A stretch of 64,000 bases of DNA from Stereum hirsutum FP-91666 SS1. Taxonomy: Eukaryota; Basidiomycota; Agaricomycetes; Russulales; Stereaceae. The translations under genes and the position numbers were made by a program. The notes under the pieces are model-generated. The model did not search any database, was not told where the DNA came from, and worked only from the letters and a program-made list of their open reading frames with translations. The stretch lies in NCBI RefSeq assembly GCF_000264905.1, contig NW_006763132.1, forward strand, positions 1,548,514 through 1,612,513, in the 5' to 3' direction. This document shows positions 35,299-47,596 of the stretch, piece by piece; the first letter of the stretch is position 1; each line of letters opens with the position of its first letter.

Positions 35299-35785
35299 TT
35301 CTGGGCATTACCAGTACAGTTCCGAACGTGTGTTATAGTGGTGGTTACGCTTGATTTTTTCTTCTTTTATTCTTGTCTTTTGGTTTCATATCGTGTACAA
35401 TGGTGTCAAGAGGAAGGATCGATTGCAGATGAGGAAGCAGCTTGCCCTTTTTCGGACCGTTCCGATCTTTCAGCCGGTTGCGGTTGCTGTGGCGTGTGGC
35501 CTAGGCTTGACAAACTATAAATTCCCGTCCTGAGTTCCTCCTTCCTTCTTCCATATTCGTGCAAGTCCATGTCTATGGCGCGCATGCAGGCTCATACTGT
35601 GATGGCCGTCCCGACGCACAAACCCCATTCTCAGCTACTGTTCACATCGCAATCCGGGCACATGGCACAGGATGGACTGCCCTGGCCGTCGTTGGTATCT
35701 TCGACCATTGATACCACCACACATATAGCACGCATCGAGTCACTCTCAGACCGTGGGCAGGCCCATCATGATGCAGAATTGTCTC

Positions 35786-35793
35786 TATATAAA
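35786..35793 (+). promoter_or_regulatory. TATA box upstream of SH3 gene
   Basis: TATATAAA lies 86 nt before the ATG at 35879. Confidence 0.5.
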
Positions 35794-35878
35794 CCCTGTT
35801 GACGTTCTCAAAGGCCTTTGTGTCTTCTCCGAGCCTTTTCTCTAGACAAACGCAAGCGTTCGTGTTAGTAACCCCGCC

Positions 35879-36747
35879 ATGCCTCCCATGCCCCCCTCCG
35901 ATGCTCAGGCAGCCGCTCTGTACAAACACGTCCTCGCTCAGATGGAGTCCAACGTCGAGTTTCTGGTCTCTCAAAACTACATCTCCTCGAACGATGCCTC
36001 GACCATTCTGTCCAGGCTGCCCAACAGTCAGAACAGGACCTACAAAGCTTTCGCGGCTGCAGCTGCATCCCCTTCTCTTCCGAGTCCCACTTTCGCCTCT
36101 CCTGTTCTCAAACGTGCCGTCCCTGCTCCTCCACCACCTCCAGCGTATGTGACCCAGGCGCGAGCGCTATGGTCGTACAACGAAGGCGCCGAGGTGAGTC
36201 CCACGTCGCTACCATCACCCGACACGCATCAGACGCTGATGAAAATACGTCCCACGTAGGACCCTTCTGATCTCTCGTTCTCTGAGGGAGATATCATCGA
36301 AATCGTGGAAGAAACCAACGCAGACTGGTGGACTGGCAAAGTCAACGGTCGACAAGGTCTTTTCCCATCCAATTATGTAGAGAAGATATCTTCCTCCGGC
36401 TCCGAGAAGGCGAATCCGCCAGCCACGGTGCACTCAGTGCCACCCAGCCAGAGTGAGAAAAAGGCCTACAAACCGTTCATGGCCGCTCGTCACGGAATCG
36501 ATACTCCACCTCCGCCAGGGCAAGGAGCGAATTCGTTAGGATTACAGCAAGCGTCTGGTCAAGAGGCGAAGGCATCGAAGTACGGTGCTTATAAAAATAC
36601 GGTATGGGTCTTTATTTTTCGATTTTCCTCGATGTTTCTGATCGTGGTACTTGACATGTACATCAGATGGCTCATTCGGCTGCTGCTGGTGTTGGTGCTG
36701 GCGCCGGCATGGCAATTGGTGGAGGGTTGGTTCGGGCTATCTTCTAA
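35879..36747 (+). CDS. SH3-domain protein of the Lsb1/Pin3 type
   Basis: An N-terminal helical segment (ALYKHVLAQMESNVEFLVSQ) is followed by an Ala/Pro linker and one SH3 domain rebuilt over the intron after GAE: ARALWSYNEGAEDPSDLSF, DIIEIVEETNADWWTGK, GLFPSNYVEKI. The ALYDY-type, WW and PSNY ligand-pocket residues are all present. The last intron moves the frame, so the protein ends in a small Ala/Gly-rich stretch, AHSAAAGVGAGAGMAIGGG, then LVRAIF. Yeast Lsb1 and Lsb2/Pin3 have this order and bind the actin-patch protein Las17. A role at actin patches is inferred. The length of about 240 residues fits. Confidence 0.88.
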
Positions 36748-37298
36748 AGCTTGAGGCATTTGAGCTTCGACGAAGTCGAACATATATATGAACGACCATC
36801 GTACATTCTCTTCTCTTTCATCGTCTCTTTCAGTTTACCTCTGGGTTTTACGGTGTTTATACCCTTGTATCGGTGCGGCATGAGGTTCTAAGCTCTATGT
36901 ACTAGGTTTATCTATTATGATACCATACCCACATATCCACTCCGCGTGTCTATGATCATCATTTGTCTTGATGTCAAGTCAAACTAGCGTGCAGAAGCCA
37001 ATGAGCCTCCTCAAGGTGGTCGTTCACTGTACACCCCGGACCTTGCCTCTCGTGAGAGCTTGTATGTATAGAACCTGCCCGTATGGCTGCAAGTTTCAAG
37101 CCTCAAGTGGCAACCTAAACAGTCTTATTTTGTCCGTGATACACGATGAACTGTAAGTCTAACTCGCAACTGAATAACGGTCAGAATAACGACACCCTCG
37201 GAAGCGACTTCCGACTCTTGCTCTGCCCGATTCTTCGTAAGAATGCTCTGCGCTCAGTATTATCAAGAACCTTGACCCGTCATTTCGCCCAATCCTTT
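36748..37298. other. intergenic, convergent SH3 / MFS
   Basis: I see no gene here. Confidence 0.4.
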
Positions 37299-39714
37299 CT
37301 ATGCATCATCATCTTCCCTCAGTTGTATGCCTGGCTGCCTCAACCTCTCGAAAACTCTTCCCATTAACGGGTGGTTACCAGTGTATTTAAGAGCGATCGC
37401 GATGGATACCGTCACGAGGCCCATGTTGAGGATGTTTCCCGCAAGCCATCCTTTCTCGATACGTTCGTACATCTACGACCAGACACGGAGCGAACATACG
37501 TCATAGACATAGGTAAGTACTGCAGATGCGAAGGAGATGAATGCTCGTACCTCCCCACCTACGAGATTACCCACTGTCAAAGTGATGAGGATTCAATGAG
37601 TAATTATGACACTAGGTAGGTTGAAACTTACAACCGCAACCTATGGCGTACGCAAGGTTGAAAGCGCCGTATACATGTGCATCTGCATAGCGCCAATGGA
37701 GTCTCTTGTGAGCTAGAAGTGCATGATTGCATGAATAGAACCGGCATACAACCAACACCATCCAAGGTGCGGCAGACAGAAGCTAGTTCTGCCGTCAACG
37801 GAGAGACTACGGAGGAGTTGAACATCCCTGTCGCCGAGAAAGATTCAGACGATATATGAGCTGCCTGGTGTCATGCTAGTGGCCTAAACCGACTCACTCT
37901 TGAGTGCGTATGATACAATGAAGAACGTCAGTGAAGCATTGACATTGATTGCGGCCCACCATGGAAGGGCTCCGAGCAGACATAGAATTGTGACCCATTC
38001 AGTGCCGACGCTATCCGAGTATCTTCCCGAGATAGGCAAGGCTAATCATTACACGAATAAAGCATTTAAATAAATCCGCCTGATGCTGCTGGAACATCCA
38101 CGTACCAATAAGGGTAGGAATGAAGATCAGTACAAGGACAATCCCTACGTCTGAAGAGCCCAGACCCCAGAGTTTCTGCAGGTGAAGCGGAAGCGTGGGC
38201 TCCAAACTGCTGGTTACGAACCTGCCAAGGTGAGTTAGGAGCTAGGTTACTCGTTATAAGGTTACAAGTAAGATACTTGCCCATAGATGGCGATGTTAAC
38301 AATAGCAGTGAGCGCCCTCGAGGACTTCAACAGGGTGAGTGTGACCTCTATCAGTGAAAGGGAAGGCGTCATCGCCGACGGTGGAGTGGCTTCGTCCGTC
38401 GACACGGTATCATCTTGTATAATACTTATCTCAGAGTTGATCAGCGGGCCGTGTTTACAGCTTGTAGACGTCCCAGAATTAGTCGGATTGGCAGATGATA
38501 CTGTCGCTGGACCAATGAGATCGTCTTCAATACACATCGAGCAGCCTGAGACGTTTGCAGGATCGGCGGCCCATATTCTTGCCTTCTGCCCTTCGACCAT
38601 GCAGAGTCGTCCGAGAAGATCCAAACTCGTGATGGTGATAGTGAATATCCAAGGTGCGCGGAAGCCGAAGCGATCGTACAACCAACCACCTGATGGAGGG
38701 CCAATCATTTGCCTTTATGACAGGATTGAACAACGGCGTGTACGGTGCATCACCGTGAGGGAACTCACCCTAGCGTTAATCCAGAAGTAGCCAATCCAAG
38801 TTGTTCTGAAAATAAAGAATGAATATGGTGTGAGGTTGAACACACTCAATTGTAGACGTACGCCCGACGTGTTCCTGAGGGACCGTGTCACAACTAGGAG
38901 CAGACAGTCGAACATAGGTATGAATGCGCCGCGAACAGCGCAAACAGGAAGTCACTTACATTAAGGCTAGACCTGCTACCCAAACCATAGCGGAGCTCAT
39001 GCCTTGGAATACCTGGGCAATGACCATAAGCCAGTATTGGCGAGACACAAGCATTACTCCTTGAGAAAATATCGAGGCCAGTAGTCCGGTAAGAAGAATG
39101 GATTGGCGGGCTTTGTACTTTTCAGATAGCCATGCGGTGATCGGCGTCGCTAATAACCGAGCGGGCGGGTCGGAACCATCTCACTCAAAATGACCATATG
39201 TAAATGTTCATACCTAGAACGACGCCTGCTTCCTGTCGGCAGCAGCAGTATAAGTTCAGGGGTTACTATGTCCCTAGTATGAAAACATACGCACCAAGCC
39301 GAAAAGCAAGAAGCCCACCAGCACGGATACCCTTGAGTAACTCAAGCGTTCGAGGTGGAAGGGAAGGAAGGGTATCATCATCGAGTATATGATGAGATCG
39401 GTCGTGATACCTACTCCATAATGTCAGCCGCCACGGTGAGGCAAGAGGCATATATTTGCAGATCATACCTAATCCAACAACTAAAGGGATCATCAGCAAA
39501 ATCGACTTATGAATAGGTATAATATAACGAACCAAACGTTATAAATGATATAGAGGATCGCCATTTTAGGCCCCAAAGGTGACGGGAAGGTCGCTGTCGA
39601 GACAAAGTAAGCATAAGTAGGAGGAAAGGTTTGCTTGTGCAGATCGTAATCGCAAGCTTCTGCAGGGAGCGGGGGTATCGTTACAAGCGAGATCCAACGC
39701 AACCCTTTATACAC
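37299..39714 (-). CDS. MFS transporter (SLC18/vesicular-amine-transporter-like)
   Basis: This is a twelve-helix proton-coupled carrier broken by many introns. Spliced landmarks: VVGLGITTDLIIYSMMIPFL (helix 1), FHLERLSYSRVSVLVGFLLF (helix 2), TAWLSEKYKARQS-type loop near 39120, QVFQGMSSAMVWVAGLALM (helices 4-5 region), IGPPSGGWLYDRFGFRAPW (motif C region, 38650-38710), a long acidic/Ser-rich central loop, then LEPTLPLHLQKLWGLGSSDV in the second half and YGAFNLAYAIG, GNLVGGEMYERIEKGW near the end. The C-terminus GIQLREDDDA stops at 37299. In fungi this branch often exports small molecules, but the substrate is unknown. The first exon, containing YKGLRWISL, is not firmly joined and the start codon is unresolved. 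Confidence 0.8.
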
Positions 39715-41154
39715 GGACTGTATCTGTACCCATCAAGTCAAACACTTAAGAATAAAGAAACCACTAGCTACTTCTAGCGCACGACATCCGCGGGGGAGCA
39801 TGCTGAGACTGATGGAACCTCGGAGTGACCGTGCGGATACGGCACCCTGGAAGCAAGGCATCTTCTCATGACCTGAAATTACTTCAACGGCGATCCTTCT
39901 AAGCGCTAGGACCTACATGAAAGCGGCGTAAAGGTGATATAAGCAATACACTGGGACCCACAAGACACCGAGATAGAGGGCCGCAGTGTCGGGCGACGGT
40001 GGCTCAGCTTCAGCTGAGGCGAAACCTTTAGCAATGAACAAGAATAAGGCCTAGCGATTTGGATGACAGATATGGAAATATGACCGCGGCATGAAATGAA
40101 CGGAGAAAGAGGTCCCACGTCGATAAACTTTGCGAGATGTCAATTGAACCCTACACACTGCGTACCGCAGTGATCAAGCAGTGGTCATTCCCTCAACATG
40201 TATGCCACATCAGATCTCTGAATCGGCTTACCCATCCTCTTGGCTCATTGCTGCAGTGCCTGCGAGGCCGAATCTCTTGCGAAGGCTGTAAGTAGATGAG
40301 GCCATACAGGGCCTACGCGCCCGAAAGAAGTTCGAGCTCCGCTCGAATCTATTATCTCGCACGAGTTTTCGGCCCGGGCGCGTACTTACACGCCCTCATT
40401 GTGTTTGAACGCACGACACACATAAGTATATCGTCCAGAATATGCGCACGTACGCACCTCCCTTTTGTGCTGTAAAACCCAAAGTTTTTGCGCGTTACAC
40501 CAACATTGTCCAAATATTGAATGTGATGTCTTGAATTCCGGTCAAGGTCCGCCCATCCCGTTTTGGAGACATCATTGTGTGTGTGCAGCTCTGGTTCTTT
40601 CGGCTTTCATCCCATATCTCTTCTTCATGAGTTAGACGTAGCTGTACATTTGGATGATGCCTAGTGTCTCATCACTCATCACGTGTGCTCGCACGCCTGA
40701 AAATTCTCCACCCACTTCAAGAAAACATGTATCCAATGTACGATATCACCCCAAGAATACCAGCATTGTGGAGAACCGCCCTATTTGTGCAGGTTACCGC
40801 AGGTAGGCTGGTACTTGAAATAACTCACAAATTACTAGAGTCCTTTGATCATTCAAGAGAAATAAATGGTGCGTAATGCAGCGAGCTTCGCACGAGTCAA
40901 AGTCTTCGTGGTCAAAGGCCGTAGAACATGTGAATAGATGATGAGGTCTCTAGGGTGCAAACTAAGTACTAGGAGACATCAGGTTGTACGTATTATGGTG
41001 CAGTCACATATAGTCATAGTTCGTCACAACTTTTATGAGCATTAATGATTGATCAAGTGCCAGCAATTCCAGAATCCGAAATCCACGCCTGCATTGTCCG
41101 AGTGTGCCCCATGATATCTGTCCGTATCCCTCGCACTCTTCCTACAGCAAACCT
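39715..41154. other. intergenic, 1.4 kb
   Basis: No gene is supported. Short frames on both strands lack family features. The part near 39715-39900 may still hold the start of the MFS transporter gene. Confidence 0.4.
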
Positions 41155-42683
41155 TCACCCCGACCAATGACGCACAGAGTTAGCTACATCAGTTGAAGCG
41201 TAAATTCCTGAGCCTCCATTGGAAGGTACGTGAGAGTTCCATGACTGTGAGTGACGAGAGTCCCAAGACGGCTGTGGTTGGTAACTCGTTGCGCCGTGTG
41301 GGACGGACGCCGTAGACGCCGATGAATACGCTGAATGGTCGTGGCTTCGTGTACTTTGCGTGTAGGGGTAACCTGATAGGAGGATGTCTGATGCTCTGAC
41401 ATCTTGCGAGTATGCAGCTCTGTGGTGCGATCCAGTTGGCGTGAATGGCTGGCCGCCACCGGGAGGTAAGGTAGAGGATCCGTCCCAGGACGAAGTTCGG
41501 CCCACGTCTGTAGAATATATGTTACACACGTTATGTTGTACAGTATTGGGATAAAACTGACTGATGGTAGCTGCCCCCTGTGGTATATTCGAGTTTGGAG
41601 ACCTAGAGACCATCATTCGCGCTGGGGTGGCCATTTGAGACGACCGCGCACTGGGAGGATAGCGAGCCCTGAACGCCAACTCTTCGTCGTCAAAGCTAAA
41701 TTGGTAGATATATAGATCTGTTAGTGGCTTCAAAGGGTAGACAGAGGTGTCACGCACATTCTAGGTATATTATTGTCGTCAAGGTCAACGCGCGGTGGGT
41801 GGCGAAACCTCGTGTCTTTCACCGCGCTTATTGGGACTTCTAGCGACATGATCTCTGTATTGGCCGTTGGGCGACGAAGACGGTTGATCGAGACATCTTC
41901 TTCTCGATAGTATGATACGACATGGTGGTTGGCGCCGTCGATATTGACGGTAATGGTCTGCAGAATGTCAGATTCGTTTCATTACGAGGTATTGATCATG
42001 AGCTCACCTTTTTTGTCAGACCATTTGGTTTCAGCGGACCTAATGAGCTTCTTATTGGCATCTGTCCGATGTCGGGTTCTCCTGGAACTGTGGTGCAAAC
42101 GGGAGTCTGAGAGGTTTTGTGGCTCCGACGATCTATCGTGTGCGTGACCTCGCGGTAGACCTAGAGACCAAGTCAGCGAAAGGTTTTCCCAGAGCGACGG
42201 GCAGCACGGTTATCCCACGCTCCGTCTCCCACTGTGATTACATACGACTCACCAAAAAGTTGCCCTCAATTCGACTTGGGCTCCAAGTGAGTCCCTCGGT
42301 CCATCTCTGTACTATAGTGGTGTTAATCGTGTGGTCTAACGGCATTGCGAGCTTACACTTACTGCCACATTCGGCTGAGCAATAGATGAAGACTGCGCCG
42401 CTATGTACCATGGAGCGACGTTCCGCGTCGTTTAGACGCCTTGATTGCGCCGTACAGTCAGTCGATAGAAGCAGGTATAAAGGAGAGGTAGGGTCGTACC
42501 TTGTAATACGAGGAATTACTCCTCTCCTACATGGCAACATGAATCAACATCGACAATACATCAACTGAGGAACACGAACCTAGCTGCAATAACGAGACGG
42601 ATAGCATCGACAGTAGTGCCGACGATGCCAACAAACGGAGCGGGCTCAGCGTCAGACGTATCGAAGGAAGCGAAGTCTTGCAT
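41155..42683 (-). CDS. WOPR-domain (Gti1/Pac2) transcriptional regulator
   Basis: The two halves of the WOPR DNA-binding domain are recovered after splicing. WOPRa: FVGIVGTTVDAIRLVIAARR, then LNDAERRSMVHSGAVFIY, then IQRWTEGLTWSPSRIEGNFL and VYREV. WOPRb: KKTITVNIDGANHHVVSYYR, then EEDVSINRLRRPTANTEI and VPISAVKDTRFRHPPR. The C-terminal 200 residues are Ser/Tyr/Gln-rich and disordered, usual for activation regions. Family members (Wor1, Ryp1, Pac2, Gti1) are master switches of morphology and development. Five introns were placed; the first is about 135 nt (acceptor CAATCAAG). The start MQDFASFDTSDAEPAPF at 42683 gives almost no sequence before the domain. It is neighbour to the MFS transporter on the same strand. 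Confidence 0.88.
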
Positions 42684-45600
42684 TGACGCTGGACGCAGAG
42701 AACGAGATGAGAAATGTGTTTCTTCCGTCAGATCTCTCATGTCTTTTATTCCATGAAGGACGACCAGAGTTAGAACATTTGTAATGTGGGGCCGAAGTGA
42801 ACAAGTGCCAGTCGGTCGGATCGGGCAAAACTCTCGCTAGTCTCATGGAGCTTCTCGGGGAAGGTGCATTCAATCCTCGGAGCGAAGGGAGCGGAGACTC
42901 GTAAAAGGGTTCGTGGTTTACTCCGGTATTTTGATGGCCGTAGCTGGCGTGAGTAGAAAAGTGACACTCATCGTAGAGGTGTAGATTCGAGCCCGCACAC
43001 GTGCAGTGTCTTCCTAGCGTATGTACAGGCAAACATCAATGCGATAATCTATGTGTGTGGACTGTGTTTGTACGCGGGGCGGATCAGCAAAGCGCTTGAG
43101 AGCAGAAGAATGTGGAAGCACTCACAGCAATGGAGAAGCTGAGATCCGCCTAAGATCCACGAACACGGTATTCCAAAAGGGTTTCGAGGTGATATGGCAA
43201 GAGGTGGGAGTACATAATCAAGGGAATTGTCGCATGGCAGTTGTCTGCTCTGACTTGGCATACTTTGATGCTCAAGCGACCCATCGGATATGACACTACG
43301 TCAGTAGATTCACGTCGAAAAAGAAGACGCAGCCCTACAAATTCCTCTTCATGCCCTACGCACAAACCCATTTTCAGTCAGTTTCCTGCCACAGTGTGAG
43401 AGAGCACCAAGCGCGCTCGGTGGTGCGGCCAACACAGAGCTATGGTTCTTACTCCGCGGCTGTGCCGTGGAAGTGGTACCAAGATCTAGGTTCGCAATAT
43501 ATCAAACCCTCATGGCCGGAAAATGAAGGTAACAATAGGCCTGAGTGCAGGATCTGCGTGGCATGCTCAGAGTTCCTACCGTGGTGATGTCTCGCATAAA
43601 TTGCTACCGCCTCCTCCCCGCGGCGTACGTCAGCTTAACGCAAGGGAGAAAGTACCAAACCTCCTTTGGTTTGTGAAGTTGTGACCATCGATCAGGTACA
43701 TGCCTGTTCTATTTTACTTGCCGAGTGATGCAAACGACACTAGACATTGTATATGGTTCTGTCTTCCATCGATCCCGTCTCCGATTCGGTGGATGACGGA
43801 GCCATATAGAGGCCGGCGTTGCGGGAGCGGTGACCTAAGGGTATCCGTTATACATATCTGGTACTCCAAACGAAGCAACAGAAGTAGGGGAGGTTCTGAA
43901 GCGGGGAACGACATCGTCGGTCCCTGCCGTAGGATGCCGAGACGCTGAGAATCCTCCAGCATTTATTCAGAGTGAAAAGTACCACATAATGCCACTCAAG
44001 TTTAAGGTGGCCAGTCTAACTGATCGATGGATGTCATCGCAGCGAGATGGAGACGACTTGGAGCTCAAGATTGAAGCTTTGAAAGGCCACAAAGGTACGC
44101 CGTACCTGTGAGTAGTTTAGTTTATATTCCTTCCCGAGTCTCGGACGTCGTAGAGCGCCACTGACAGTTCTGCAATGCTTTCGGGTTCTGTGGTCTCGTT
44201 ATTATTACCAGAAGTGCCAGCAGTTGCGGTAAGATTGGATACTGGACACAGGAACAATGAACCAGTGCATCAGTCATGAATTCCCTGTCGAGAGGAAAAG
44301 AAGGGCTTCTAACATACGGTTGAGGAATGTCTCGCAATGTCCGTTGCCGTACGCTGGACCATCGTTATTCGGACACGTCGACGAGGACCCGCCTGCCAAA
44401 TCACGAACTGAGAAGTTCGTCCGACCGGTATTTCTTGTTTCTACCGTCCCAAGTTAGTACCCCCATGTGTTTCGTGCATGACTCTGATACTTTGCTCCTG
44501 AGACCTTCAGGTATCAGTAGACGGTGAAGCGTTACACACCGTTCACAAAGATCTAAACATAGGCTGCGCTTCACACAAAAGCTGTGTCCTATGCATTAAA
44601 CCCTATGGCATATATTCTGGGGTAGCTTCCCCGCTGCCTACGCCGCCAGAACCACATCACAGACCTGCTGTGCGAACGAGAGAACTGACGTCAACTGGAG
44701 TTGATTCTGGGGCTGTCATGGCTCTGAACCCGACTTGTCTGTTGTCTGGAAGACCCTAAGCAGAAAGCCCATAACTGCATTCTTACGCGCGAGCCTATAA
44801 ACCTAGATGGAGTTGAACGAACGACCAACAAAGCGGATCTAGATCGTCGGTATCACTAGATGCCGTGGGTGGAGCTGATCAGCCTGCTTCGAAGCTGGTC
44901 GATGGGGTAGCGCCCAAATGTACCGCCGGCGATGATTACGAGCGTCCAAACAACCTTTCCAGACTTGTGCGAGTGGGGTGCACATGCCGGCTGTCGTCCA
45001 ACAGGACATTTCTCCGGATGACCATTGCGGTATAGACTGAAGAGTGGACTGATATGCCCTCCGTAGCATATACCAAACCTTTGAGGCGAATATTAATCAT
45101 ACCGTGACCACAATACAAGATATTGTCCAACAGGTTCGCGCTGTATTGAAGATACTGGTTAGTACGAAACAGCCACTATCTATCGTTGTGAGGTTTAGAG
45201 GGCAAGAGCAAATTACATACAGTCGATCGCGACTTTACCACAATTTGCCGGCATTGCCCCGAAAGTTCCCGACCAAACAACCAGGATACATCCAGTTCTC
45301 ACCTCTGTGAGCGATAGACAGCCACATGTCAGCAATCGTCCTTCTCAACGGCGCGCGCGACACGATCCGTCAGACTACATACCATTCAACCAACGCCATC
45401 AGCTGCGTTGTTAATGAATCACGTATACCTCCAATCGATGAGATGGACTGTTTTTTCACAGATAGAGTTCGGACCGATATCTAAGGGAAGGTGAGGGAAG
45501 GTGGTATTACAATCTGGACTTGAAATGATGGGGGATCCCGTAACTGAGAATGAAACATACCTACTTGCTGTCCGTGTCGAAGACGGTTATGATAATGGCA

Positions 45601-47596
45601 TGTTACCCTATGGTGGAGGAAGTTCGTATCAGTTTTGGTTAGCTTGTTCATTTATAGAGTATGTCACGAGCATCGAACAGGGCAAATGCAAGGTTGGTCT
45701 CATGGAAATGATGGTGAACTCACTGTCAGCTACGTGAGTGAACTTTTACGCTCGGCTGCGCGTTGTAGGACGCGTTGTTGGTTCATGGACGATCTGTGTT
45801 CTCCGCTGGGAAGAAGGTTGGTTTCAGCCTAACTATTGAACCTTGGTTGTGTTGAGGACTGACCTGCTGGAACGACTGTGAGATTCTATGGTTCTGGAAG
45901 GCGCAGATCAAAGCGAAGTCGATAAGGGATGACCAGTCAGATGCAGCGGAATCAGGCGAACACCGCAATATACCCACAATCGACGCAGCTTGCTGAAAAG
46001 ATCTTCGGAAAACCGCGTGCTCACCCGGAATTATTCTGACATGGCAATTGTCAACTGGAAGCAACCAGCTCGAGTACACTTGGGATCGTCAGCTATACAC
46101 CCCGCTGGCTACACATCTGGACACCTGAAGAATATAGCCACAACACACAGGGATATATGGACGGGTCCTGTTCTTGTCATGGGCCAAGATAAGTAGTATT
46201 TGTATTTCCAGACCGTTGCCGCTGTACATGGGAACCCAAGGAAGAGCAGCAGGATGCAGACGCTGGAGATGGTCACGGAGATTCAGAATGGGGCGTTCCT
46301 TTTCGCTGGTCTGTACAAGTTGGTCAGTATCCCATTCGTCATGTATCAGAGCGTCACTCACACCATGAAGATTCGGGGGACCATCTGAAGTATGAACACC
46401 GCCGCCCAGACCTCCTCTCGATGCATCCAGTCGGACAAACGCCCCCAGATAGATATATCGGGAGGCCCTCTGTGTGAATATGAGTGCAGGTGTGAGACCG
46501 ACAGCTCTGTACGAGTGCGGGTCTACGCGGAAAGGCGGAAGAATTCGTCGGGACTGTCGTTGATCGTCGACAAGAATGGATCCGGAGGTAGCGGGCTGCA
46601 AGAAGTTGAATGTGGCTGAAAATGTCGGCCACGACGCAGATGCTGGTGATGAGTGATGAGCGGCATCGCCGAAACAGTGCTGAGCGTCCATCTTCTAGAG
46701 CAGACAGATTGATGTCGTGCACGGGCATAACGGAGGCGGAGATCATAGTACCGAGGTCTTCGTGAACACGAAGATCGACAGAAAGAGTACTGGGTTACGA
46801 AGATCCCCAGTACATTGCTGGGAATCGTACACATCATGATGGAACTGTGCCAAGCTCGCAGCTATTTTGCGTAGGGGGTCGGGTCTCGAGGCTATTGATG
46901 CTCAGCCCTGCTCGGTTTGGCAAGCCACATAGACCGCCTTCTTCTGCCACATCTGGGACCACCTCGGGATTTCTCACCGCAGACATATGCTGCCGCCAAC
47001 GACGGAAATGAGTCACTTCAGAGAAAACCCAGATCTGCTCTTCGCACAACCATGGACTGCATTTGGGGTATGTGCTTTGTGGCAGACTGCTCACCTAGAA
47101 GTCATTCCAAATATCGTACGTCTCAGCTGAACGTGTTGACATATCGTGTACTCACGACGATCTGGGAATATATCATGGCACAACCAGAAGATGCTAGGGG
47201 CTCAAACCATGGTGACCCCCCGGATATCATCACGGTGATGGACGTTTGAGCAGATTTTTCGGGCGGCGGTTGAGGAGGAGCACAGCGTGGTAGAGAGCAA
47301 AGCGGTGACTGCTTACGTACGCACTATCATGGCGCGTGAAGCCGAGCGTCATAATTCTGTACAGCAACTCCAAGCACCCAAGCCCGACTATCATCTCCCG
47401 CAGCGTCCACAGCCTTTATCATAGCCTGTGCACGGTCTGCGCAGACTTTGGGTCCACAAAAGCTATCCCAAAGCATTTCTACTTGATTCACTACCTTCCA
47501 ACTGAGTGGATACTGCCCAAACCCTCACATCACACATCTTCACCCTCGCAACCACAACCACAACCACCACATTTTTTCGCATTCGAACTTTTCGGA
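42684..47596 (-). other. 4.9-kb stretch with scattered membrane-protein-like segments, no complete gene
   Basis: I cannot assemble a gene here. On the minus strand there are short frames with membrane-helix character: ISVTISSVCILLLFLGFPCT (about 46210-46290), EEVWAAVFILQMVPRIFMV (about 46360-46420), and PILPQLLALLVIITRPQNP (about 44160-44220). Their spacing, separated by stops and frame changes, is what a many-intron seven-helix protein, or a decayed copy of one, would leave. Mushroom genomes carry many such DUF6533/6534-type membrane proteins. One remnant looks like IWVFS plus WQKKAVYVACQTEQG near 46920-47050. Whether it is live or a pseudogene is undecided. Confidence 0.3.
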
